From the NCBI RefSeq assembly GCF_003324565.1, contig NZ_QOLA01000001.1, forward strand, positions 1 to 64,000: 64,000 nucleotides of DNA. Direction: 5' to 3'. Under the pieces are notes generated by a model. It was given only the letters and a program-made list of their open reading frames with translations, did no database searches and was not told the DNA's origin. This document shows, one piece after another, positions 50,487 to 60,070 of the stretch; position 1 is the stretch's first letter; every line of letters starts with the position of its first letter. The position numbers were made by a program, and so were the translations under genes. The DNA comes from Streptomyces sp. SDr-06. Lineage in GTDB: Bacteria; Actinomycetota; Actinomycetes; Streptomycetales; Streptomycetaceae.

Positions 50487-52529
50487 ATGAGTCCCGTGAC
50501 GCGACGCAGATTCATCAGCATGGCGGCGGGCGCCACCGGCTCCGCCGCCGCGCTGTCCGCCCTGCCGGGCGCCCTCCAGCAGGCGCTCGCCGCGCCCGTC
50601 ACCGGGGGCAGCATCGGCGACATCCAGCACGTGGTCGTCTTCATGCAGGAGAACCGGGCGTTCGACCACTACTACGGGACGATGCGGGGCGTGCGCGGCT
50701 TCGCCGACCGCAACGCCCTCAACCTGCCGGGCGGCAGGTCCGTGTTCCACCAGCCGTACGCCAACTCCGACGGCTACATCCTGCCGTTCCGCATGGACAC
50801 CGCCACGACCAGCGCCATCTGTGCCGACGCCCCGGCGATGAGCTACCCGGTGGACACGGCCATCTGGAACAACGGCAAGTACGACGCCTGGAACACCGCC
50901 CGCACGCCCGGCCTCGGCATGGGCCACTTCCAGCGGGCGGACCTGCCCTTCTACTACGCGCTCGCCGACGCGTTCACCCTGTGCGATCACTACTTCTGCT
51001 CGACGCTGACCCAGACCAATCCGAACCGGCTGCACCTGTTCACCGGCTCCAACGGGCTCTCGGTGGGCAAGAGCGCGGTCCTCGACAACACCGAGCCGAG
51101 CGCCGGGTTCGCCTGGACCACGTACGCGGAGCGCCTGGAGGCGGCAGGGATCAGCTGGAAGATCTACCAGCAGAGCGACAACTTCGACGACAACGCCCTG
51201 GCCTGGTTCGCCAACTTCAAGAACGCCAAGCCCGGTTCGGCCCTGCACGACAAGGGCATGGCGACCGTCCCCGACCTGGTGACGGCCTTCAGGAACGACA
51301 TCGAGGCGGGCACCCTGCCCCAGGTGTCGTGGATCATCGCCCCGGCCGCCCAGTCCGAGCACGCCAACTACAAGCCCGCGTGGGGCGAGGACCTGTCGGC
51401 CCGGCTCCTTTCGGCGCTGGCCGCCAACCAGAGCGTGTGGTCCAAGACCGCCTTCCTCCTCAACTACGACGAGAACGGCGGCTTCTTCGACCACATGCCA
51501 CCGCCCGTACCGCCCGCCTCCGCGGGACAGGGCATCAGTTCCGTCGGCACGGCGGGCGAGATCTCCGGCGGCAAGGCGATCGGCATGGGGCCGCGCGTCC
51601 CGCTCATCGTCGTCTCGCCCTGGTCGCGCGGCGGCTACGTCTGCTCCCAGGTCTTCGACCACACCTCGGTGATCCGCTTCCTGGAGCAGCGGTTCGGCGT
51701 CCACGAGCCCAACATCAGCGCCTGGCGCCGGGCCGTGAGCGGCGACCTGACGTCCGCCTTCGCGTTCACCGCGGCCGACACCTCCTGGCCGTCCCTGCCC
51801 GACACCAGCGGTTACGTCTCCGGCGCCGACACCCAGTGCTCCACCCTGCCCGCGCCCCGGGTTCCCGCCCAGCAGTCCCTGCCGGTGCAGGAGTCCGGCA
51901 CCAGACCGGCACGGGCGCTGCCCTGGCAGCCGAACGCGAACGGCAGGACCGACTGCGCGGGCGGCCGGTTCTGGATCGACATGACCAACACCGGTACGGC
52001 GGGCGTGACGTACTCCGTCCATCCCAACGCCTACCGCACGGACGGCCCCTGGCTGTACACGGTCGCCGGCGGGGCCACCGTGTCCGACTACTGGGTCGCG
52101 GGCACGCCCACCTGGGCGTACGACCTGTCGCTGTACGGGCCCAACGGCTTCCACCGCCGGTTCGCGGGCAACCGCGTCACCGCCTGCGCCGGATCCGCGG
52201 CCTCGGTGGAGGTGGCCACCCGCTACGACACCACCGGCGGCCAGGTGGTCCTGGACCTCACCAACTCCGGCGGCACCCCGGCCACCGTGACCGTCACCGA
52301 CAACGCGTACGCGACCGGCGGACCCTGGACCTACTCCGTCCCGGCCCACACCACCGCGCCGGTCACCGCGTCCTTCGCCACGGTCAGCGGCTGGTACGAC
52401 CTGACGGTCACCGCGAACACCACCGACGGCTTCCTGCGCCGCCTCGCCGGGCATCTGGAGACGGGCGCACCGAGCGTCACGGACCCCGCGATGGCCGCGG
52501 CGGCAGCCGCCTCACGGACGGGGAACTGA
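50487..52529 (+). CDS. Tat-secreted phosphocholine-type phospholipase C
   Basis: A 680-residue protein of the acid phosphatase/PlcN superfamily. A twin-arginine signal (TRRRFISMAAGATGS) directs folded export. The catalytic domain shows QHVVVFMQENRAFDHYYGTM (metal-binding Asn/Asp), LTQTNPNRLHLFTGSNG, LLNYDENGGFFDHMPPPVPP and VSPWSRGGYVCSQVFDHTSV. Two C-terminal beta-sandwich DUF756-like repeats follow (from about residue 470). It cleaves phospholipids such as phosphatidylcholine outside the cell, releasing phosphorylated head groups. AAGGAG lies five bases before ATG 50487. Confidence 0.92.
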   Translation: MSPVTRRRFISMAAGATGSAAALSALPGALQQALAAPVTGGSIGDIQHVVVFMQENRAFDHYYGTMRGVRGFADRNALNLPGGRSVFHQPYANSDGYILPFRMDTATTSAICADAPAMSYPVDTAIWNNGKYDAWNTARTPGLGMGHFQRADLPFYYALADAFTLCDHYFCSTLTQTNPNRLHLFTGSNGLSVGKSAVLDNTEPSAGFAWTTYAERLEAAGISWKIYQQSDNFDDNALAWFANFKNAKPGSALHDKGMATVPDLVTAFRNDIEAGTLPQVSWIIAPAAQSEHANYKPAWGEDLSARLLSALAANQSVWSKTAFLLNYDENGGFFDHMPPPVPPASAGQGISSVGTAGEISGGKAIGMGPRVPLIVVSPWSRGGYVCSQVFDHTSVIRFLEQRFGVHEPNISAWRRAVSGDLTSAFAFTAADTSWPSLPDTSGYVSGADTQCSTLPAPRVPAQQSLPVQESGTRPARALPWQPNANGRTDCAGGRFWIDMTNTGTAGVTYSVHPNAYRTDGPWLYTVAGGATVSDYWVAGTPTWAYDLSLYGPNGFHRRFAGNRVTACAGSAASVEVATRYDTTGGQVVLDLTNSGGTPATVTVTDNAYATGGPWTYSVPAHTTAPVTASFATVSGWYDLTVTANTTDGFLRRLAGHLETGAPSVTDPAMAAAAAASRTGN

Positions 52530-52779
52530 CGAGCCCGCCTCCAGGATCACGGCTCCGGCAGCGACCTCGGGGCCGTGGTCACCGGCACACCCGTGCCCAG
52601 CGTCTCCTGGGAGGCCCGGGGCAATGAAACGGTCAAGCGTTTCCCATCCAGGTCAAGATTGGCGCACATAAGGGACGGCACGGACCCCGGTGGAATAGTC
52701 GCCTCGGGAAACGGGTTTATGCCGCACGTACCCCGTACGGGTGCCGCCGCCGACCTCTCCCGCCTCCGGAGGCCCCGCC

Positions 52780-54516
52780 ATGTCCCTGCCGACGACCCAC
52801 CAGCAGGCCGCGCCTCGCGGCATACGCGGTGTCGTCCCCGTCCTCGCCTTCGCCGGCATCACGGTCGCGGTGATGCAGACGCTGCTCGTCCCGGTCATTA
52901 AGGACCTGCCGACGCTGCTGAGCACCTCGCCCTCCAACGCCACCTGGGTCATGACCTCGACCCTGCTCGCCGGCGCCGTGGCCACCCCGATCATGGGGCG
53001 GCTCGGCGATCTGTTCGGCAAGCGCCGCATGCTCCTCGCGAGCCTCGCCATCATGGTGGTCGGCTCGCTGATCGCCGGTTTCACCAGCACGCTGCTCGTG
53101 ATGATCGCCGGGCGCGCCCTGCAGGGCTTCGCCATGGGCGCGATCCCGCTCGGCATCGGCCTGATGCGCGACGAGCTGCCCCGCGAGAAGCTCGGCTCGG
53201 CCATGGCCCTGATGAGCTCCAGTATCGGCGTCGGCGGCGGCCTCGCCCTGCCGCTCGCCGCCCTGGTCGCCCAGCACGCCGACTGGCACGCCCTCTTCTT
53301 CGGCTCGGCGGGCCTGGGCGTGGTGGCCATCCTGCTCACCCTCCTGTTCGTCCCGGAGAGCACCGTCAAGGCCGAGGGCACCTTCGACGTGCTCGGCGCG
53401 CTCGGCCTCTCGGCCGGCCTGGTCCTGCTGCTGCTTCCGATCACCAAGGGCAGCGACTGGGGCTGGGGTTCGACCACCACGCTCAGCCTGTTCGGCGCGG
53501 CGGTGCTCGTCCTCCTGCTGTGGGGCGTGATGGAGCTGCGGGTCAAGGCGCCCCTGGTCAACCTGCGCACCACCGCCCGGCGCGAGGTCCTGCTCACCAA
53601 CCTCGCCTCGACCATGGTCGGCGTGGCCTTCTACGCCATCTCGCTCGTCCTGCCGCAACTCCTCCAGCTCCCGAAGGCCACCGGGTACGGCCTCGGCCAG
53701 TCGATGGTCGTCGCAGGTCTGTGCGTCGCGCCGCTCGGCCTGACCATGATGCTGACGGCGCCCGTGTACGCCCGCCTCTCGGCCAAGTACGGGCCGAAGA
53801 CCACCCTCATCCTCGGCATGCTGGTCATCGCGATCGGGTACGGGGCCGGGCTCGGCCTGATGGACGCGGCCTGGGAGACCATCGTCATCTCGGTGGTCGT
53901 CGGCGCGGGCATCGGCCTCGCCTACTCCTCGCTCCCCGCGCTCATCATCGGCGCGGTCGACCCGTCCGAGACGGGCGCGGCCAACGGTCTCAACACCCTG
54001 ATGCGCTCGATCGGTACGTCGGTGTCCAGCGCCGTCATCGGCATGGTGCTCGCCAACACCGCACGGAAGATGGGGCCGGTCGAGGTGCCGACCATGCACG
54101 GCTTCCGCGTCTCGTTCCTGATCGCGACCGCCGCGGTCGCCGGTGGGCTGCTGCTCGCCGTGTTCCTGCCCAAGGGCCGTCCCGCCGCCAAGCCGCAGTT
54201 GCGGGCCAGCAGCGAGGAGGACGCCGCGCTGGAGCGGGCCACCGAGGCGCTGGCCGCCTTCCACGGCCGGGTCCTCGCCGCGTCCGGCGTGCCGGTGCCG
54301 CACGCCAAGGTCACTCTGATCGACCGCCACGGCCGCCAGGCGGGTTCCGCCCACACCGACGAGGCGGGCCGCTACGCGGTGCCGGTCCCGCGGGGCGGCG
54401 CGTACGTCCTGGCCGCGACGGCCGCGGGCCACGCGCCCCTTGCGTCCTCGGCCACCCACCACGGGGGCGAGGGGCGGGTCGCGGTGGACCTGGCCCTGCC
54501 CGTGCCGATCCAGTAG
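52780..54516 (+). CDS. MFS exporter (DHA2-like) with C-terminal carboxypeptidase regulatory-like domain
   Basis: A 578-residue protein. Residues ~15-475 are an MFS transporter with about 12-14 membrane helices and the loop motif GRLGDLFGKRRMLL; antiporter-like motif C region: SSSIGVGGGLALPLAALVAQ. A cytoplasmic tail (~480-578) contains a carboxypeptidase regulatory-like beta-sandwich (AFHGRVLAASGVPVPHAKVT, then AHTDEAGRYAVPVPRGG). The tail is usually found in other proteins and may regulate the pump or bind a partner. CCGGAGG precedes ATG 52780. The likely role is export of drugs or metabolites. Confidence 0.88.
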   Translation: MSLPTTHQQAAPRGIRGVVPVLAFAGITVAVMQTLLVPVIKDLPTLLSTSPSNATWVMTSTLLAGAVATPIMGRLGDLFGKRRMLLASLAIMVVGSLIAGFTSTLLVMIAGRALQGFAMGAIPLGIGLMRDELPREKLGSAMALMSSSIGVGGGLALPLAALVAQHADWHALFFGSAGLGVVAILLTLLFVPESTVKAEGTFDVLGALGLSAGLVLLLLPITKGSDWGWGSTTTLSLFGAAVLVLLLWGVMELRVKAPLVNLRTTARREVLLTNLASTMVGVAFYAISLVLPQLLQLPKATGYGLGQSMVVAGLCVAPLGLTMMLTAPVYARLSAKYGPKTTLILGMLVIAIGYGAGLGLMDAAWETIVISVVVGAGIGLAYSSLPALIIGAVDPSETGAANGLNTLMRSIGTSVSSAVIGMVLANTARKMGPVEVPTMHGFRVSFLIATAAVAGGLLLAVFLPKGRPAAKPQLRASSEEDAALERATEALAAFHGRVLAASGVPVPHAKVTLIDRHGRQAGSAHTDEAGRYAVPVPRGGAYVLAATAAGHAPLASSATHHGGEGRVAVDLALPVPIQ

Positions 54517-54547
54517 CCGGACCGGCCCGGGCGGTGTGCCGTGCGGC

Positions 54548-54571
54548 CGTCCCCACCCGCGAGTGGGGACG
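54548..54571. terminator. Bidirectional hairpin terminator
   Basis: CGTCCCCAC (54548-54556) and its exact complement (54563-54571) with a six-base loop, between the convergent MFS and amylase genes. Confidence 0.75.
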
Positions 54572-54577
54572 ACGCGG

Positions 54578-56434
54578 TCACTTCCAGGTGTCGTCGAGGG
54601 TTTCCGACCCGGAGGCGGCACTGGTGTGCACGCGGTTGGCACCGGACTCCCAAGTGACGTTCCCCGAACCGTCCTTCACGATGTACTTGTACTCGAAGCG
54701 GGTGTTCGCCGGGGTGCCGACCGTGGCCGACCACACCGGATAGGACGCCGAGGACAGCGCGACGGCGGAGTTCGGATCCCAGTTCCCCAGGGCCGGGATC
54801 GAGCCGACCACGTACACGTTCTGGCCCCACACGGTGGTCTTGTTCTCGTGGAAGGTCTCGCTGACCGTGCCGGACGTCGTGGGCGTCGGGGTGGGCGAGC
54901 CCGTCGCGTACAGCGCCACCGCGTCACCCGCGTTGACGGTGACGGTGGCCTGTCCCGAGGAGTTGACCGTCACCGCGGGACCGGAGCAGGCCCCTCCCCC
55001 GCCGGCGGGCGGGGCGCCGTGGATGACGTCGCAGTACGTGCCGGCCGCGAGACCGGTCGTGAAGGTCTGGGTGACGGCGGCGCCGCTGTTGTTGAGGGTC
55101 ACCCAGGCGGCGTTGCCGCGGCTGAACGCGATGGCGTTGGCGCCGTTGTCCCACCAGTTGGCGACGCTCTGCCCCTTGGCGGCGTTGTGCCAGCCGACCA
55201 TGTTGGCGATGCCCTGGTCCCGGTCGGCGCAGGTCCAGGCGCCGGAGGAGCAGTCGGTGTCGGTGACGTGGCCGCCCGCGTCGGCGGGCGGGGAGTCGTC
55301 GTTGCCGTTGAAGCGGAAGCCCGCGTACACCTGCGGGGTGCCGTAGCCCCAGGCCAGTTCGAAGATGTGGGCCAGGGTGTACTTGGAGCCGTCCTTGTAG
55401 GTGAGCGTGCTGCCGTCGCGCTCCAGGTCGTGGTTGGTCACCATGACCGCGGACTTGTCGCTGGGCTCAAGGCCCCAACTCTGTCCGAACGTCCTCAGGT
55501 TGGCGATGTTGCCGTTGAACTGGTCCTTGAGCTTGTGGGCGTAGGTGAACTCGAGCACACCACCGTTGCCCTCGAACGCGCTGGGGGCGAGCTGTCCGCT
55601 GCCGCCCGGGATGACCTCCTGGTAGACGTAGGGCCGGCCGCCCCACCGGGTGTCGTTGACCTTCGCGAGGATGGCCGCCATGTCGGCCTGGGCGATGTGC
55701 TTGGCGGCGTCCACCCGGAAGCCGTCGACGCCGTACCCCTCCAGCTTGTTGAGGTATCCGGCGATCTTGGAGCGGACGTCGTCCTTCTCGGTGTACAGGT
55801 CGGACAGCGACACCAGCTGGCACTCCTGGACCTGCTGCACGCTGTTCCAGTCGTTGATGGTGTTCCCGGAGTTGGGGCAGTTGGCCGGGTAGTCGTGGAA
55901 GCTGGAGCGGTCGTAGCCGATGCTGCCGTAACTGTAGGCCGCCGGGTCGAAGCTCGCGCCGCCGTAGGAGTCGGTGCTCGTCTGGTTGGCTCCGGCGGTG
56001 TGGTTGATGACCGCGTCGGCGTAGACCTTGACGCCCGCGTTGTGGCAGGCCGTCACCATGGCGGCGAACTGCGCCTCCGTGCCCATCCGGCTGTTCAGGT
56101 CGTAGCCCACCGGCTGGTAGACGTCCCACCAGGGGTGGGGGCCGGCGCCGACCCGGATCGAGTCCTCGGGCGGGGCGACCTGTACGGCTCCGTACCCCTT
56201 GGGGCCGAGCACGGTGGCGCACTCCTGGCCCACCGATGTCCAGTTCCACTCGAAGAGGTTGGCGATCACGTCGCCGCCGTTGGCGGTGGCGGCCGCCTGC
56301 GCGGTGCCCTGGAGGGCGACGGGCAGTACGGCGCCCGCGAGCAGGGCGCCCACGGCGAGGAGACCGGCCGGGGCCCAGCGGCGGCGGATGCGGGGCAGGA
56401 TGGTGGACGCTCTTGGGTCGGACGGCGCGGTCAT
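54578..56434 (-). CDS. Secreted alpha-amylase (GH13) with C-terminal starch-binding domain
   Basis: A 618-residue exported amylase. The signal peptide ends near residue 47. The catalytic barrel shows GYGAVQVAPPEDS, VKVYADAVINHTAG, DGFRVDAAKH (nucleophile Asp), VYQEVIPG (acid Glu) and VTNHDLERDG (third Asp; relatives usually read DNHDTQR). An Aamy_C beta-sandwich is followed by a linker (SPTPTPTTSG) and a CBM20 starch-binding domain (WGQNVYVVGSIPALGNWDPN, then FEYKYIVKDGSGNVTWESG). It degrades starch outside the cell. ATG 56434 has GGGAG upstream. Promoter and operator candidates lie at 56710-56774. Confidence 0.95.
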   Translation of the reverse strand: MTAPSDPRASTILPRIRRRWAPAGLLAVGALLAGAVLPVALQGTAQAAATANGGDVIANLFEWNWTSVGQECATVLGPKGYGAVQVAPPEDSIRVGAGPHPWWDVYQPVGYDLNSRMGTEAQFAAMVTACHNAGVKVYADAVINHTAGANQTSTDSYGGASFDPAAYSYGSIGYDRSSFHDYPANCPNSGNTINDWNSVQQVQECQLVSLSDLYTEKDDVRSKIAGYLNKLEGYGVDGFRVDAAKHIAQADMAAILAKVNDTRWGGRPYVYQEVIPGGSGQLAPSAFEGNGGVLEFTYAHKLKDQFNGNIANLRTFGQSWGLEPSDKSAVMVTNHDLERDGSTLTYKDGSKYTLAHIFELAWGYGTPQVYAGFRFNGNDDSPPADAGGHVTDTDCSSGAWTCADRDQGIANMVGWHNAAKGQSVANWWDNGANAIAFSRGNAAWVTLNNSGAAVTQTFTTGLAAGTYCDVIHGAPPAGGGGACSGPAVTVNSSGQATVTVNAGDAVALYATGSPTPTPTTSGTVSETFHENKTTVWGQNVYVVGSIPALGNWDPNSAVALSSASYPVWSATVGTPANTRFEYKYIVKDGSGNVTWESGANRVHTSAASGSETLDDTWK

Positions 56435-56880
56435 GGCGGCTCCCTGGGCTGGTGGGGGCAGCGCTGATCCGCACCCTGGGGCGGCCCTGGGGAGGGTGGC
56501 CGCCGGGCGCGGTGGCGCTGCGGGGAGGTGCTCCGTGGCGTCGGCCGACACCACGGCGCGGCACAACCCGTCGACCACCCCCGGCACCACCCGTACCGGA
56601 TCCGTCCCGAGACCCGGCGCATCGGTGTCCCGCGCCGAGCACCCGCGGAAAACAGCGGTGTTCGGCGCTCGGCCGGCCGGGGAGGCCGGGCTGGGCTGCG
56701 CGAGGACGACGATCCCGCCCTGGCCGATACCGCGTCAAGAGATTGGCGCAAAGTCCTTCTGAAAGTTGCAGCAAGTTCTTGAGGACGATCGGTCGCCGTG
56801 GCGGGACCAGGGCCGCGCGTACGCGGCGGAGCGCCGAAAACGCAGGGACCGGCGCGCCTCCGGGCGCCTAGGGTGTCGTG
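56435..56880. promoter_or_regulatory. Divergent promoter region of the amylase and GNAT genes
   Basis: On the minus strand TTGACG (56738-56733) and GATCGT (56714-56709), 18 bases apart, form a good amylase promoter. Upstream of the -35, TTGCAGCAA (56766-56774) has TTGC/GCAA symmetry like the MalR/Reg1-type operators of Streptomyces amylases. Binding upstream of the -35 in this orientation suits activation or repression; this is a motif match only. The rest holds no supported gene. Confidence 0.5.
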
Positions 56881-57447
56881 ATGCCGCACGTGCGAGAGAT
56901 GACCGAGGCCGATGTCGAGGCCGTGTCCGCCCTACGCGTCCGGGGCTGGCAGAGCGCCTACGCGGGCATCGTCCCGCAGCCGTACCTGGACGCCATGTCG
57001 ATCGAGGACGACGCTCGCCGGCGCACGGCCCGGCTGTCGGATCCCCGCAGGCAGGGAGTGGATCTGGTGGTTGAGACCGACGCCACCGCCGTGGGGTGGG
57101 TGAGCTTCGGACCGTACCGCGGGGAAGCCCTGGAGCCGGGAACACACGTCGCCGAGGTGTTCGCCCTCTACGTCCACCCGGACCGGCTCGGCCGGGATGC
57201 CGGACGCGCCTTGCTGTGCGCCGCGCACCAGCGTGCCCGGGCCGAGGGGTTCGGCTCGATGGCGCTGTGGGTCCTCGGCGACAACGGTGCGGCACGCCGG
57301 TTCTACGAACGGGCCGGGTACACGGCCGACGGCGGCGAGCAGGCCGACGCCTACGGTGACGTGGTGCTCGCCGAGTTGCGCTACCGGCGTCCGCTGGAGC
57401 CACCCCCTTTGTCCGAGCCGGGCTCGGCGGCCTTGTACGGGGGGTGA
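56881..57447 (+). CDS. GNAT family N-acetyltransferase
   Basis: A 188-residue GNAT: REMTEADVEAVSALRVRGWQ, EVFALYVHPDRLGRDAGRAL (acetyl-CoA loop), then MALWVLGDNGAARRFYERAG. All typical motifs are present. ATG 56881 is one codon after an in-frame GTG. The substrate is unknown. It is followed by a hypothetical gene after about 50 bases on the same strand. Confidence 0.9.
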   Translation: MPHVREMTEADVEAVSALRVRGWQSAYAGIVPQPYLDAMSIEDDARRRTARLSDPRRQGVDLVVETDATAVGWVSFGPYRGEALEPGTHVAEVFALYVHPDRLGRDAGRALLCAAHQRARAEGFGSMALWVLGDNGAARRFYERAGYTADGGEQADAYGDVVLAELRYRRPLEPPPLSEPGSAALYGG

Positions 57448-57500
57448 TCACAGGTTAGGGTCCGCTGGCACGTATCGGGGGATCATCGCAGGCGGGGGAC

Positions 57501-58202
57501 ATGGCAGAAGACTTGGACGCGCCCGCGGAGGGCGGCAGCCCGTGGCTGCAGGCCCTCACGGCGGTGGTGCTCGTGGCGGCGCTCTGCGCCGGGGTGTGGG
57601 CGTCCGGGGGGACCTCGCCCTCCAGCAGTGCCGCCAAGCCCGCCACGTGCTCCCACGGGAAACCGGAGAAGACGCCGGGGAAGAGCGGACAGGACCATGT
57701 CCCCGGGGCGCGCCTGTGCGAGGCGCTGAACCGTCCCGACCTCGCCCAACTCCTGGGCACGCCAGGGCAGATCGCGAAGAGCGCCAGCGGCGGCGACGGG
57801 TCGATGAACCTCCTGGGCAAGGACATCACCACTCCCTCGGCCCGGGTCGAGTTCGAGACCTACACCGTCACGCTGACGGCCACCTACGACCGTCTTCGGG
57901 TGTCCGGGTCGGCCGCGCTGCTGGGAGACGGCGCTCAGCAGCGGACGGTGCTGGGCCGCCCCGCGGTGTTCTACGCGGACCACACCATCAGCGTCCGCTT
58001 CCGGCTCGACGGCCACGACGCCGACACCGGTCCCGGCGTCCCGGCCCGCACCGTCAGCGTCGCCCAGGACGCGAAGGACAGCGGCGGATCGTTCGAGGTG
58101 ACCCTGTGGCGCGCGGACGGTGTGGTGCCGGACGACGCGGTGCTGCTCCGGGTCACCGAGCAGGTGCTCCCCACGATCCCGGGGTGGACCGCCACCGCGT
58201 GA
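57501..58202 (+). CDS. DUF6215-like membrane-anchored protein
   Basis: A 233-residue protein with one N-terminal membrane helix (about residues 15-33, PWLQALTAVVLVAALCAGVW) and a Ser/Lys/Pro linker. The extracellular domain (~65-233) resembles DUF6215 proteins of Streptomyces: ARLCEALNRPDLAQLLGTPG, YTVTLTATYDRL, GRPAVFYADHTISVRF. A conserved Cys pair is near residues 50 and 72. Function is unknown. Confidence 0.7.
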   Translation: MAEDLDAPAEGGSPWLQALTAVVLVAALCAGVWASGGTSPSSSAAKPATCSHGKPEKTPGKSGQDHVPGARLCEALNRPDLAQLLGTPGQIAKSASGGDGSMNLLGKDITTPSARVEFETYTVTLTATYDRLRVSGSAALLGDGAQQRTVLGRPAVFYADHTISVRFRLDGHDADTGPGVPARTVSVAQDAKDSGGSFEVTLWRADGVVPDDAVLLRVTEQVLPTIPGWTATA

Positions 58203-58281
58203 CCCCCTCGGCGTCCCGGGCCCCGTGAAACCCCGGCCACGCGCCGAGTGTCGGACGGCCGGGCCGGTCGTTGGGCAGCGC

Positions 58282-58521
58282 ATGTCCGTGACGCGTACCG
58301 CCGCCCTCGCCCTGGTCACCTTCGCCGCCTGCACGGGTCTCGCACTCGCCGGCGCCGCCTACGCCGGGCCCAACACACCGACCGCCGACGACGACTGCGC
58401 CGGGCTCGGCGTCCACGTGGGGCTGTGCGGCGTGCTGGCCGAGCATCACGTGCTCAGTGGCAACAGCCAGCAGATCGGCAGCCGTCCCGAGCCCTCCGCC
58501 CGCGGGCCCCACGGTGGGTAA
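58282..58521 (+). CDS. Small secreted protein (79 aa)
   Basis: A 79-residue protein with a signal peptide (MSVTRTAALALVTFAACTGL, ending AAYAG) and a ~50-residue mature part that includes two cysteines (DDDCAGLGVHVGLCG). The VHVGLCG stretch recalls small exported proteins of Streptomyces, but it lacks the chaplin repeat. It ends ten bases before the epoxide hydrolase start. Confidence 0.6.
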   Translation: MSVTRTAALALVTFAACTGLALAGAAYAGPNTPTADDDCAGLGVHVGLCGVLAEHHVLSGNSQQIGSRPEPSARGPHGG

Positions 58522-58531
58522 GGTGCCTCTC

Positions 58532-59713
58532 ATGCCCCACTCGTCGCCCCGCCCCGAGTCGTTCATCCCGTACACCGCCCCCGCGGCGCTCGAAGACCTC
58601 CGTACGCGGCTGCGCGCGACGCGCTGGCCGGACGAACCCGCGGACGCGGGCTGGGAGTTCGGGACCGGACTCGGGTATCTCCGTGAGCTCGTCGCCTACT
58701 GGGCCGACGAGTTCGACTGGCCGGCACAGGAGGCGGCGCTCGCCCGACTCCCCCACTTCCGCGTCCCCCTCGGCGGGCTCGGCATCCACTTCGTGCACGC
58801 GCGGGCCGTCGCGCCGAGGGGGCCCGTGCTGCCGCTGCTCCTCAGCCACGGCTGGCCGGACTCGTTCTGGCGCTACTCCAAAATCATCCCGATGCTCACC
58901 GATCCCGGTGCCCACGGCGCCGATCCGGCCGACGCCTTCGACGTGGTCGTACCCGACATGCCGGGCTACGGGTACTCCGACCGCCCCACCGGACCGCCGC
59001 TGGACTCGATCGCCGTCGCCGGTCTGTGGGCCGAGCTGATGAGCGTCCTGGGCTACGAGCGGTTCGGCGCGTCGGGCGGGGACGTGGGCAGCCACGTCAG
59101 CCGCTATCTAGCGCTCGACCACCCCGACCGGATCGTGGCGGTCCACCGCACCGACGCCGGCCTGCCCCTCTACTTCGGCGACCCGGCCGACCTGGCGCCC
59201 GAGGAGCGCGCGTGGATGGCGGAAGTCGCAGCCTGGGGCGGCACGGAAGGGGCGTACGCCGCCATGCACAGGACGAAGCCGCAGACGGCCGCCGCCGCGC
59301 TCAACGACTCACCGGCCGGGCTCGCCGCGTGGATCGTCGAGAAGCTCCGGTCGTGGAGCGACTGCGGCGGCGACATCGAGCGGAGCTTCACCAAGGACGA
59401 GATCCTCACGAACGTCACGCTCTACTGGCTCACCGAGACGATCGGCTCGTCGATGCGCATGTACCGGGCGAACTCCGAGATCCCGCCCGCCCAGCTCGCC
59501 CGCCGGGTCGAAGTGCCGTCCGGGTTCTCGCTCTTCAAGGGCGATGTCGTCCGCCCGCCGCGGGCCTGGCTCGAACGCACGGCGAACGTCGCCTACGTGA
59601 CCGAACCGGCCCGCGGTGGCCACTTCGCGGCGTTCGAGGAACCCGAGTCCTACGCGGAAGAGCTGCGCGCCTTCTTCCGCCCCTACCGCTCGGGCCTGCC
59701 GGGAGCCGACTGA
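58532..59713 (+). CDS. Epoxide hydrolase (EHN-type alpha/beta hydrolase)
   Basis: A 393-residue protein with the N-terminal EHN segment (PAALEDLRTRLRATRWPDEP) and an alpha/beta hydrolase core. The oxyanion motif LSHGWPDSFW, the nucleophile in GASGGDVGSHVSR (Asp) and the C-terminal His in ARGGHFAAFE are intact. It opens epoxides to diols in the cytoplasm, probably for detoxification. ATG 58532 is the likely start. A hairpin follows at 59726. Confidence 0.92.
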   Translation: MPHSSPRPESFIPYTAPAALEDLRTRLRATRWPDEPADAGWEFGTGLGYLRELVAYWADEFDWPAQEAALARLPHFRVPLGGLGIHFVHARAVAPRGPVLPLLLSHGWPDSFWRYSKIIPMLTDPGAHGADPADAFDVVVPDMPGYGYSDRPTGPPLDSIAVAGLWAELMSVLGYERFGASGGDVGSHVSRYLALDHPDRIVAVHRTDAGLPLYFGDPADLAPEERAWMAEVAAWGGTEGAYAAMHRTKPQTAAAALNDSPAGLAAWIVEKLRSWSDCGGDIERSFTKDEILTNVTLYWLTETIGSSMRMYRANSEIPPAQLARRVEVPSGFSLFKGDVVRPPRAWLERTANVAYVTEPARGGHFAAFEEPESYAEELRAFFRPYRSGLPGAD

Positions 59714-59725
59714 GCCACCAGGGCC

Positions 59726-59750
59726 GCGGGCCGGGGCGCACCCGGCCCGC
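59726..59750 (+). terminator. Hairpin terminator after the epoxide hydrolase gene
   Basis: GCGGGCCGGG (59726-59735) and its exact complement (59741-59750) with a five-base loop, 12 bases after the stop. The rest of the 357-bp gap to ispG shows no gene. Confidence 0.8.
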
Positions 59751-60070
59751 AGGGACGAGGAAGCGGTGGCACCTCCCCCGCACACCACGAACGGCACCCC
59801 CGCACCCCGGACCCATCGGCTCCGTCCGCCCCGCACGAGCAGTTCGCGGCGCTGTGGTGCGCACGGCCGGGGCGGCGCGCCCCGGGCCCGACGTGCCTCG
59901 CCCCGCTTCCGTACGCCCCGCGCGAAGTGTTCCCGCCCCAGGCCGGAAGCGGTTGACTGATCGTGAACCCTGGCGCGCGAACCCGCCCGGCCTGTCCGGG
60001 GCGGGCTCGACCGCCACCACTGTCCCACTCCGCTCCCGCCCCTTCGGCCGCGGCGGAGACGAGGTGCGTC

